Shown here in pieces: positions 16,984-24,565 of a stretch of 64,000 nt of DNA. The position numbers and the translations under genes are program-made. Source of the DNA: Hoeflea_A sp965228785 (GTDB lineage Bacteria; Pseudomonadota; Alphaproteobacteria; Rhizobiales; Rhizobiaceae). The stretch spans positions 2,790,001 to 2,854,000 of the forward strand of contig CBDDIF010000002.1 in the NCBI GenBank assembly GCA_965228785.1, in the 5' to 3' direction. Each line of letters begins with the position of its first letter. The first letter of the stretch is position 1. The notes beneath the pieces were generated by a model. That model made no database searches and had not been told where the DNA came from. It saw only the letters and a program-made list of their open reading frames with translations.

Positions 16984-19900
16984 ATGCCAAAACGCTTATC
17001 TCATCTCGAATTTCTCAAAATACTCGAAGATCCTTATGTCGAAGACGAACGGATTGCCGAGTATTTACAGCCAACCCCCGGTAGAGGTGGCTTTTCGCCG
17101 ACTTTTGAACCGAATCCGGATCTCGTCGAACCCGACCGCTTTGAAAGCGCCATCACGGCTGGCAACTGGCTGGCTCGTCAACGCAGACGTGGTCGGTTCC
17201 GCAGGCGCGTTGCGGACGGGGTCGAGCTGCCAGTCCTCGTGAGCGAAGGCGACAGCTGGTTCCAGTTTCCGTTCCTCATAAAGGATGTGATTGACCACCT
17301 CGAGGACGATTACCTGATCTGGTGCGGTAGCGCCGCTGGCGACACTGCCGACAACATGATTTTTGACAATCCCGAGTACATGAAGGCGCTTGACGATCAG
17401 GCCGATCGGGTCTGCGGTTTTTTGTTCTCGGCGGCCGGAAACGACGTGATTGGCGAAGACCAGACAGGCGTCCCGGTTCTGTCCAACCTGCTGCACCGGC
17501 GAAGCAATCGACGCCGCAGCGCTTCGGAACTGATCAACAAAGCCGCGCTCAGCCGCGTCCTCGACAAACTTCGGGAAGGCTATCTCCAAGTCGTGGCTAC
17601 AGTTCGAGCCGACGTGCGTTTCAAGTCACTGCCGATTCTCATTCACGGCTACGACTATCCGATACCCTACCCAAGCGGCTCCAACGACAGACGTTCGCCT
17701 ACCTGGGCTGACAAGGATGAGTGGCTCGGGGCTCCGATGACGGACAAGGGAATTACCGAGACAGCTGTTCGGCGCGATATCGCAGAGATCCTGATCCAGG
17801 AACTCTACGAAATGCTGGCCGAAGTAGCCGACACGGATGCGAATGTGCACCTCGTGGATGTCCGCAGCACACTTAAAACGACACGCGACTGGGCAGATGA
17901 AATCCACGGGACATCCGATGGATTCCGTAGGATTTCCGCCAAATTCCGCAAGGTTCTGGACCGTGTTGTCACACCCCGCACCGGCAATGCGGAAGCGGTT
18001 TTCGATGGTGAGGGCGAGGAGGTTGCGGACGCCTATCCCCCACTCAAAGAGCTTCCCCAATTGCTTATCGAAACCAGGCGTGAAGAGAATATCGACCCCG
18101 AGCGCCTCGGCTTCAGCGACATGGGCAAATTCGCGAGCGGGTTTCGCCGGACAAGCGCGCTGGTAAGCCGAGGCTCCATGCCGGAAGCAATCATCGATGA
18201 GGACGATTCGGTTCCGTTCCGATTTCTCCAACTCGGTGCCGACCGCGGACGAGCGGTGTGCAAGATCCAGGCATCAGGCGTCAACTTCCGTGGACGAACG
18301 GGCCGTTGGAGCGGTACCGGCTTCCTTGTCGCACCGAATATCCTGCTCACCAATCACCACGTGATCAACAGCGCCGCTGTTGCAGCGCAATCCAGCGCAG
18401 TCTTCAACTATCAGGAGACGGCTCCCGGTGTGCTCGCGGCAATGTCGAGTTTCACGCTCGACCCAGACCGGCTGTTTGTCGCCAGCCCTTATGAGGACCT
18501 CGACTACTGCTTTGTTTGGGTGGATGGTGCACCTCAGGATCAATTCGGAATCATCGAATTCTGGCGCGGCTCCTTCATGGCCGCACCGGGGTCACCGGCC
18601 AATATCGTTCATCACCCGGCAGGCCGCCCCAAGCGCGGCTCACTGGAAAAAAACAAGGTCATAGAGCTCGGCCTTGAGGAGGTCCTGATCCACTATACCT
18701 CCGACACGGAACCCGGGAGTTCCGGCTCACCGGTTTTCAATGATGACTGGCGATTGTTCGCACTCCACCATGCTTCGACGGCAACGCTCAGTGACGATCT
18801 AAGGAAACGCGTGTCTCAGGCTGACTTTCAAGCCGATATCCTCAATGAGGGAATCAAGACGGCGGCCATTGCAATCGACATCGACCGGCGGACAGAAAAT
18901 GGCCCGGACCGCAACATGGCGCGGCAGGTGCAGGCCAACCTATGCGGTACAGATTCCAGAACCGGGTTCTTCGGGACACTTGGCCGCTCACAACAGGGCA
19001 GCGACGGACTGGAAGCAGTCGTCAATGCTTATCGCGGAGCGCCGAGCGACATCGACATCGGTTTCTGGAACATCGAGTGGTTCAATCGCAACTACCGGAC
19101 CAAGATCAACGACGTTGCGCGAATCATCGCCGATCTCAATCTGGACATCTGGGCATTTGAGGAAACGTCCCCGGAAGCTACCGAGGCCCTGGTGCGCAAG
19201 ATGCAGCACGAGTTCGGCCTTGAGTTCGAATTTGCGGCATCCGAACCGGATGCGTCGAGCCACAAGCAGACGACAACGGTCATGTGGAATCGCCGCACAG
19301 TACGCGGCGAGCGCCGCGACTGGCCCCGCGAGGTCGATCAACTCCTTCGGCTCAGGAGCGACGACCCTGACGCTTCTCGCTTCGAGGCGGTCGAGGGCAA
19401 GATCTTCGACCGCTATCCGGGACTGTTCCGCTTCGAAACACCCAATGGAAGTGCCGATCGGCCGTCGTTTGATTTTTACTTGGTACCCCTGCATCTGAAG
19501 GCAAAGGCGGAGGGAGCAAAGCGGCGGCGAATGGCCAGCAAGGTCTTGGCAGCCACTGTTCAAATGATGAACAACGGCGTTGCGGCGGACGAAGATTGGG
19601 TCATCGGCGGGGATATGAATGCCGAACTATCCACCGGCCAGTTTGACAGCCTGCGCAATGCCGGATTCAAGGCGATGAGCGCACAGGACGAACGGGGTGG
19701 AGCAATCACCTATCTGGGTGCCCGGTATCGGTCACTGATCGATTCGATCTTTCTCTCCCCCAGTCTGACCCATCGTACGGATGACAATGACTTCATGATC
19801 CTGGCGCCGGATCGTGCCGATCCTGGCTTTATCGATCGTGTTTCCGATCACCGGCCGGTGATGATCCGGCTGAGCCTGGGCGACGCGCCCGGGAACGGTG

Positions 19901-20022
19901 ACCTGGCCGGAGGCCCGGACGATGCAAGTGGGGAACGGACGCTGCAGGAGTTTCTCAACGAATTCAGTGATGATCCGCCAGGGGTGCTCGAAGAACTGGC
20001 TCAGTTACTGCGGGAGCGTTGA
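16984..20022 (+). CDS. Three-domain protein: SGNH hydrolase + trypsin-like protease + EEP nuclease/phosphatase
   Basis: A 1012-residue protein without a signal peptide or membrane helix. Residues 1-45 form a small module (FLKILEDP, then SPTFEPNPDLV) shared with the protein at 21707. About 80-340 is an SGNH-hydrolase-like domain: GDSWFQFP with S91, AAGNDV with N153, HGYDY from H221 and DEIH with D305/H308. About 430-620 is a trypsin-like serine protease: TNHHV with H459, DLDYC with D507 and GSSGSP with S580. About 685-970 is an endonuclease/exonuclease/phosphatase domain: WNIEW with N696, FEETS with E727, GGDMNAEL with D877/N879 and SDHRPV with D955/H956. All three catalytic sets look intact. 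The ATG at 16984, preceded by GGGAG, is preferred to a TTG 33 bases upstream. Substrate, location and role are unknown; an effector or conflict protein is an inference. Confidence 0.85.
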   Translation: MPKRLSHLEFLKILEDPYVEDERIAEYLQPTPGRGGFSPTFEPNPDLVEPDRFESAITAGNWLARQRRRGRFRRRVADGVELPVLVSEGDSWFQFPFLIKDVIDHLEDDYLIWCGSAAGDTADNMIFDNPEYMKALDDQADRVCGFLFSAAGNDVIGEDQTGVPVLSNLLHRRSNRRRSASELINKAALSRVLDKLREGYLQVVATVRADVRFKSLPILIHGYDYPIPYPSGSNDRRSPTWADKDEWLGAPMTDKGITETAVRRDIAEILIQELYEMLAEVADTDANVHLVDVRSTLKTTRDWADEIHGTSDGFRRISAKFRKVLDRVVTPRTGNAEAVFDGEGEEVADAYPPLKELPQLLIETRREENIDPERLGFSDMGKFASGFRRTSALVSRGSMPEAIIDEDDSVPFRFLQLGADRGRAVCKIQASGVNFRGRTGRWSGTGFLVAPNILLTNHHVINSAAVAAQSSAVFNYQETAPGVLAAMSSFTLDPDRLFVASPYEDLDYCFVWVDGAPQDQFGIIEFWRGSFMAAPGSPANIVHHPAGRPKRGSLEKNKVIELGLEEVLIHYTSDTEPGSSGSPVFNDDWRLFALHHASTATLSDDLRKRVSQADFQADILNEGIKTAAIAIDIDRRTENGPDRNMARQVQANLCGTDSRTGFFGTLGRSQQGSDGLEAVVNAYRGAPSDIDIGFWNIEWFNRNYRTKINDVARIIADLNLDIWAFEETSPEATEALVRKMQHEFGLEFEFAASEPDASSHKQTTTVMWNRRTVRGERRDWPREVDQLLRLRSDDPDASRFEAVEGKIFDRYPGLFRFETPNGSADRPSFDFYLVPLHLKAKAEGAKRRRMASKVLAATVQMMNNGVAADEDWVIGGDMNAELSTGQFDSLRNAGFKAMSAQDERGGAITYLGARYRSLIDSIFLSPSLTHRTDDNDFMILAPDRADPGFIDRVSDHRPVMIRLSLGDAPGNGDLAGGPDDASGERTLQEFLNEFSDDPPGVLEELAQLLRER

Positions 20023-20105
20023 TGGAATTTCTTCCGCGGCGTTGACCTGCAGTTGCCGTTGGACGACACTTCAGCTGTGCACTTGCTTCCGGCTGGAGAA
20101 CGATT

Positions 20106-20918
20106 ATGCCGACACTCGACATCGGCGGCGCGCGTCTGCACTACACGGATGAGGGCAGCGGCAGCGAAACCGTCGTATTTTCACACGGCCTGCTTTACAG
20201 CGGCGAGATGTTTGCCGCGCAGGTCGCATCCCTGAAAGACCGGTACCGCTGCATTACCTTTGACCATCGCGGCCAGGGAAAAAGCCAGGTCACTGATGAC
20301 GGTTACGATATGGAAACGCTGTCACAGGACGCAGCGACGCTGATCGAGGCGCTGGATGCCGGACCGTGCCATTTTGTCGGGCTGTCGATGGGCGGGTTCG
20401 TCGGCATGCGTCTGGCGGTTCATCGGCCGGACCTGTTGCGGTCGCTGTCACTGTTGGAAACATCGGCCGACCCGGAACCGAACAAGGCCAAGTACCGCCT
20501 GCTCAACTTCATCGCCCGCTGGTTCGGCTTCCGTCCGGTTATGGGCAGCGTCATGCCGATCATGTTCGGCCAGACATTTCTGAACGACCCCGAACGCAGC
20601 CAGGAAAAGGCGAAATGGCGTTCCTTCATCCTTTCCAATGACAGAACCGGGATCACCCGCGCCGTTGCGGGCGTGATTGACCGCCTCGGCTTCGCCGACC
20701 AGCTCGGACGGATCGCATTGCCGGTGTTGATCATCGTCGGTGATGAGGATGTCGCTACCGTTCCGGAAAAATCCGAACGGATGCATGCCGCCATTCCGGG
20801 ATCACAGCTGGTTGTCATCCCGCGGGCGGGCCACTCCTCGACGATCGAGGAGCCGGCCGCCGTCAGCGGGGCTCTTTCGACGTTTTTCAACTCGGCTCCG
20901 GCAAAGGCGGCCGAGTAG
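20106..20918 (+). CDS. Alpha/beta hydrolase
   Basis: A 270-residue alpha/beta-hydrolase-fold protein. Motifs are FSHGLLYSGEMF (oxyanion HG), FDHRGQGKSQV, the nucleophile elbow GLSMGGFVGM, VGDEDVATVPEKS (acid Asp) and RAGHSSTIEEP (catalytic His). The family includes esterases, lactonases and haloperoxidase-like enzymes; the substrate cannot be read from the sequence. It lies 83 bases after the three-domain gene on the same strand and inside the AT-bordered block, so it may be co-transcribed with it, but it also resembles ordinary housekeeping hydrolases. Confidence 0.88.
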   Translation: MPTLDIGGARLHYTDEGSGSETVVFSHGLLYSGEMFAAQVASLKDRYRCITFDHRGQGKSQVTDDGYDMETLSQDAATLIEALDAGPCHFVGLSMGGFVGMRLAVHRPDLLRSLSLLETSADPEPNKAKYRLLNFIARWFGFRPVMGSVMPIMFGQTFLNDPERSQEKAKWRSFILSNDRTGITRAVAGVIDRLGFADQLGRIALPVLIIVGDEDVATVPEKSERMHAAIPGSQLVVIPRAGHSSTIEEPAAVSGALSTFFNSAPAKAAE

Positions 20919-20939
20919 AGCAAAGGGCGATACGCCCGG

Positions 20940-21692
20940 TTACATCGGCAGTTTGACGTCCGAAATCAACGATTTGGCGCTGGCACCCAGGGCCTCTGCA
21001 ACGGTTTCGCGCACCTGTGTGTAGAGTGTCTGGTTGAGGGTTATGGTCTGCGCGCTTGCCCAGAAATTGACCGTCTGCTTGCCCCAGCGGATGAACAGGA
21101 AGCCCTTGCGATTGTCGACGGATTTGTAGTGGAAGGCGCCGAGCGCGACCGACACGGCCCCATTGTCCGCCTTCTGCACCGCACCCATCTGGAAATTGCC
21201 TCCGAATTCCACCGACGAGTGGAAATCGAAGAGCTTGATCTGTTGCGAGTCGTCGGCCAGCCCCCCGAGAGCCTTCAGCGCCGCTGTGAGAATGGCCGTC
21301 TGGCCACCACTCGCCACCGCCGAGATGATCTCGAGCGCCGCGGCATCCATCTGCAGTTCATGATCGCCGACGTCCACCGTGTTGAAACTGAATTGCGGCG
21401 CGACCCAACCGAGCGTTTCCAGCCATTCGACATAGTCGCGGTACCATTTTTGGACCTCCAGGAAACGGTCCGATTTGGCGCTGGCCGCCCGCTGGGCGAA
21501 CTGCGTGGAGAACAGCACATCGTCCTTGTCCTGACCACTCAACCCGTCGACGAATCCGAGAAGGCTGCCCGCGTCGATCGCCGCCTGCAGGTCGTCTTCC
21601 GCCGATTCCGGACCGGCCGCGGCATCTGTTGCGGTCAATCCGACCGGTGCGGCCGCCAGTTCGGTGTTCGCAATGTAATCCTTGAGGTCCAT
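20940..21692 (-). CDS. Uncharacterised 250-residue protein in the SGNH island
   Basis: I cannot assign a function. The protein has no signal peptide or membrane helix. Recognisable features are WYRDYVEWLETLGWVAPQF (residues about 82-100), a Gly/Ala-rich helix AALEIISAVASGGQTAIL, and a C-terminal half with FQMGAVQKADNGAVSVALG, KGFLFIRWGK and a closing QTLYTQVRETVAEALG. I recall similar uncharacterised proteins in Pseudomonas and fungi with a WYxxYxxxLxxLGW core, without a known activity. It begins 14 bases after the stop of the SGNH/peptidoglycan-binding gene, so the two are probably one operon. Confidence 0.7.
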   Translation of the reverse strand: MDLKDYIANTELAAAPVGLTATDAAAGPESAEDDLQAAIDAGSLLGFVDGLSGQDKDDVLFSTQFAQRAASAKSDRFLEVQKWYRDYVEWLETLGWVAPQFSFNTVDVGDHELQMDAAALEIISAVASGGQTAILTAALKALGGLADDSQQIKLFDFHSSVEFGGNFQMGAVQKADNGAVSVALGAFHYKSVDNRKGFLFIRWGKQTVNFWASAQTITLNQTLYTQVRETVAEALGASAKSLISDVKLPM

Positions 21693-21706
21693 TTCGATCT
21701 CCTGTG

Positions 21707-23932
21707 TCAGCCAGTGCCGGCTTCGAACAAATTGATGCCGAACAGCGCATCCAGTTGCGGCGCATAGACGCCGTCGGCCTTTTCGAGGGGCTCGACTGCT
21801 TTCTGTTTTTCCGTCAGGGACGCTTTCGTCCCCGGTCCGAAAGCTCCGTCGGCGGTAATGCCGAGAAATGTCTGCAACTGGGTGACCTGATTGCCGCGCG
21901 AACCGACCCGCAGACGGCCGAGAGCCGCGTCCACCGCCGCATTGTCGGCGGCTGTGCCCGCAGTGCGCATCGACCCCGCAACGGCGGCCTCCGCGCCGGT
22001 CAGAAGCAGCAGATCGATCCGCCCATTAAGCGGTATCTGCTGGATGCGCGACAGGAACCGTTGCCATTGCGCGGTGCCATTGTTGGTGAAACGCTCGCTG
22101 CTGCCACGCACCGTCAGGCAACCGGCCGAGGAAAAGGCCGTAGTCGAGAAGGCGGGGTGGATGTTGTCGGTCGGAACAGAGGTGTGCCAGAAATCCTTGG
22201 TGCCGTAGGTCAGATCGTTTTTGGTGCGTAACACGGTTGCCGTGCCGTCACCGTTCGTGCCCGGACGAGTCAGGCGAAGCGCCACCGGCACTTTCCATTG
22301 TTCGCGCTCCCTGTCCCAACCGTGCGAAGCGCGGCGGAACGCGTAGCAACCGGTCGGGAGCATGTTGGCCCAGCTCTCGCCTCCCAGGCCGTTTTGCCAT
22401 TTGAAGTAGCGCGTCATCGACAACGCATTGGGCACCGTCGAACCGGTATAGGCACTGAGCCGACCATTGTTGCGGTCGAAGAAACCCATGACGCAGCGGA
22501 ATGTCAGGTGATTGGGCCGCACGTCGCGCAATTCGATTGAAGTGGCGTCCTCGATCTGGTGCCCGTCGGTCAGTTCGGCACCACGCAATCCGAACACGAT
22601 GGTGCCGTCATGGCCCAGCGGTTCAAACCGGTTGGCACGGATTAACAGCTCCAGATCCGCTGGCGTCAGGTTGAAGCTGCCGCCGCGCGGTGGCGTTTCG
22701 AAATGGGCATAGTCCGGTGCGTTCACATCGTGGTTGGGCCAGCCGACCTGCGGGACCTCAGTCAGGCTTTCCGCAGCCGCGACCACCAGCGAGGGTGGAA
22801 CTGCGTCAAGTGCATCCTCAAGCCCGACATCGTCGTCGGGTATGATAGCGCCCTCGGCGCGCTGCTCCTCCGACAGGTCGTCGCTGCCCGGTGGAGCGTC
22901 GGCTCCCGTCGCAGCTTCAGGGGCCCCGGCGGCCATGGCTTCCGGCTGGCCACCGCCGGTGAGTGCGTCTGGCCAGACGCCCGTAATCGCCGTTGTGAAC
23001 CGGTCCGCTGCCCGTTCGCATCCAGCGGACTTGCCATGAAGCTCATCGCGCCATTGATCCAGATCACCGATCGCACCCAGGCAACTGACATGCATCACCT
23101 GACCGGGGAATGCTCCGGCGAGATCCGCAAGGGCGGCATTGTAGCGATCGATGATGACACGCACGATCGGAGACCAGAGCGCCTGTTCAATGCCCTTTCT
23201 TTCCAGGGATGGCCCGAGCCAGTCGCCATCGATCTGAGGCAGGGCGTAGTCGTAGCCGTGATAGAACACCTTGAGGTCCGGAAAACGCCCGAGCAGATCG
23301 GTAAAGAAATCGCGGTAGAGATCCTTGACCGTCACGAGGAAAGCGTCGAGCGCGGGTGCGACATAGTCTGCAGCAGTGTTACTGGGGGACGCATCAATGA
23401 GAAAATCGAAAAATCCATCGCCGGCGATATCGTTACCGCCGGCGCTGAACAGAAAGCCGTGGGCTTCCGTGTTGCGCACCGCATCGGCAATGCGCTCGCG
23501 ATTTTCCGGATTGAGGATGTCGACCATTTCGTCGCCAGCGGCGCTCAGGCAATAGATGGCGAAGGGGCGTGCAAGGAAGTCGATCAGATCGTCATTGCGG
23601 CGCAACGGGTACTGGAACCAGGAGTCGCCGTCGGCGACCAGACGAAGGCCGGGCCAGCCGCGTCGTATGCGCCGTTCGTAGGCGCGCTGACGCCGCCGCA
23701 TCTGATAGTGATTGAGAAAATCCACGAAGAAATCGGTGACCAACCCCTCCGCTCCCTCCGGCGCGGCGTGCACGTCGGTCAGGTCGACCATGGTCTCATC
23801 GATCTCGAAGCGCGGCGACAGCGGCCGCGATGGATCGATGACCTGTCTGAAATAGACCTGCACATCCTCGGGCAGTGTCTGAGGATCGTTCAGCTTCTCC
23901 AGCAGTTGGGAATAGGTGATTCTGTCGGTCAT
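21707..23932 (-). CDS. SGNH-hydrolase protein with L,D-transpeptidase-like Cys motif and peptidoglycan-binding domain
   Basis: A 741-residue protein without a signal peptide. Residues 1-45 (LLEKLNDP, then SPRFEIDETMV) match the N terminus of the three-domain protein. About 93-330 is an SGNH-like domain: GDSWFQYP with S104, SAGGNDIAGD with N167, HGYDY from H225 and DELH with D296/H299. An acidic, Ala/Pro-rich linker follows (about 340-420). About 430-640 includes AYTGSTVPN, NIHPAF with H592 and SSAGC with C605, an arrangement like the His/Cys pair of L,D-transpeptidase (YkuD-like) domains. About 674-712 is a peptidoglycan-binding repeat (LRVGSRGNQVTQLQTFLG, ADGAFGPGT). Start at 23932 has GGAGAAGG upstream; the frame to 24004 is not used. 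A cell-wall-targeting role is inferred. Confidence 0.8.
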   Translation of the reverse strand: MTDRITYSQLLEKLNDPQTLPEDVQVYFRQVIDPSRPLSPRFEIDETMVDLTDVHAAPEGAEGLVTDFFVDFLNHYQMRRRQRAYERRIRRGWPGLRLVADGDSWFQYPLRRNDDLIDFLARPFAIYCLSAAGDEMVDILNPENRERIADAVRNTEAHGFLFSAGGNDIAGDGFFDFLIDASPSNTAADYVAPALDAFLVTVKDLYRDFFTDLLGRFPDLKVFYHGYDYALPQIDGDWLGPSLERKGIEQALWSPIVRVIIDRYNAALADLAGAFPGQVMHVSCLGAIGDLDQWRDELHGKSAGCERAADRFTTAITGVWPDALTGGGQPEAMAAGAPEAATGADAPPGSDDLSEEQRAEGAIIPDDDVGLEDALDAVPPSLVVAAAESLTEVPQVGWPNHDVNAPDYAHFETPPRGGSFNLTPADLELLIRANRFEPLGHDGTIVFGLRGAELTDGHQIEDATSIELRDVRPNHLTFRCVMGFFDRNNGRLSAYTGSTVPNALSMTRYFKWQNGLGGESWANMLPTGCYAFRRASHGWDREREQWKVPVALRLTRPGTNGDGTATVLRTKNDLTYGTKDFWHTSVPTDNIHPAFSTTAFSSAGCLTVRGSSERFTNNGTAQWQRFLSRIQQIPLNGRIDLLLLTGAEAAVAGSMRTAGTAADNAAVDAALGRLRVGSRGNQVTQLQTFLGITADGAFGPGTKASLTEKQKAVEPLEKADGVYAPQLDALFGINLFEAGTG

Positions 23933-24248
23933 GCCGCCTTCTCCAATCGGACACCGGCCGGTTTGCCGGCTGTGCAGCAAACCCCATGACAGCGTGGCCT
24001 TCAAAATAACCAGGCAATAATTACGAGCATATAGCGCCTACTGCAAATACAGTTTAACACGCTTGACCAAACGCAAGAATACAGAACATTTAAACAAATA
24101 TACGAACGGCAAATATATTGAGAGCAATTCGAACTTTTTCTGCCGATTATCGATCGACAAACCCAATCAAGCGACGGGCAACCTGTCATTTGACCCGACG
24201 CCGCCGGCAAACTAAGCCTGTTGCATCGTTGGAGTTTTCGGGGTTGTC
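23933..24248. other. Non-coding, AT-rich right border of the SGNH island
   Basis: About 316 bases without a gene. Roughly 24000-24180 is much richer in A and T than the genes around it and contains several TATA-like stretches. It should hold the promoter of the minus-strand SGNH/peptidoglycan-binding gene and perhaps that of the small membrane protein at 24249. I see no tRNA, transposase remnant, or clear direct repeat matching the left border. Confidence 0.6.
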
Positions 24249-24548
24249 ATGCGCACCATTTCACGGCTCTGGAACGGGGACATGCCGCTTCAGGATGCGT
24301 TCTGGATATGGGCCGTTCTGGGCGGGCTCGCGGTCAATGTGGTGACCAGCCTGCTGTTCGTGTGGCTGATGATGGCGGAGCAGCCAGCGCTGGCGATTTT
24401 GGGCGGGTACGGTTTGTCCCTGCCCTACAACACGCTGGCCCTGGTCGGTGTCTGGCGGTCCGCCGATCGCTTTCCGGGCGACCGGCGTCTTGCCGAGGCA
24501 ATGCGGATGATAACCGTCATCGGCCTGGTGCTGCTCAGCGTGACATAG
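24249..24548 (+). CDS. Small membrane protein of unknown function
   Basis: A 99-residue protein with three hydrophobic stretches: about residues 19-43 (FWIWAVLGGLAVNVVTSLLF), 46-66 and 84-98. Short charged loops separate them. This composition and the coding-like base use support a real inner-membrane protein. I do not recognise the family. It is convergent with the flavoprotein gene ending at 24566 and lies just outside the AT-rich border. Confidence 0.6.
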   Translation: MRTISRLWNGDMPLQDAFWIWAVLGGLAVNVVTSLLFVWLMMAEQPALAILGGYGLSLPYNTLALVGVWRSADRFPGDRRLAEAMRMITVIGLVLLSVT

Positions 24549-24565
24549 AGCCTGGCCCGCCTGGC

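Noticed and set aside
22703..23989. 428-residue open frame antisense to the SGNH/peptidoglycan-binding gene
   Set aside because: The minus-strand protein has clear catalytic motifs; the plus-strand frame has none and is a shadow.
16816..24248. Prophage or transposon
   Set aside because: No integrase, transposase, capsid or tail gene, and no border repeat or tRNA was found; only AT-rich flanks and unusual genes support an island.
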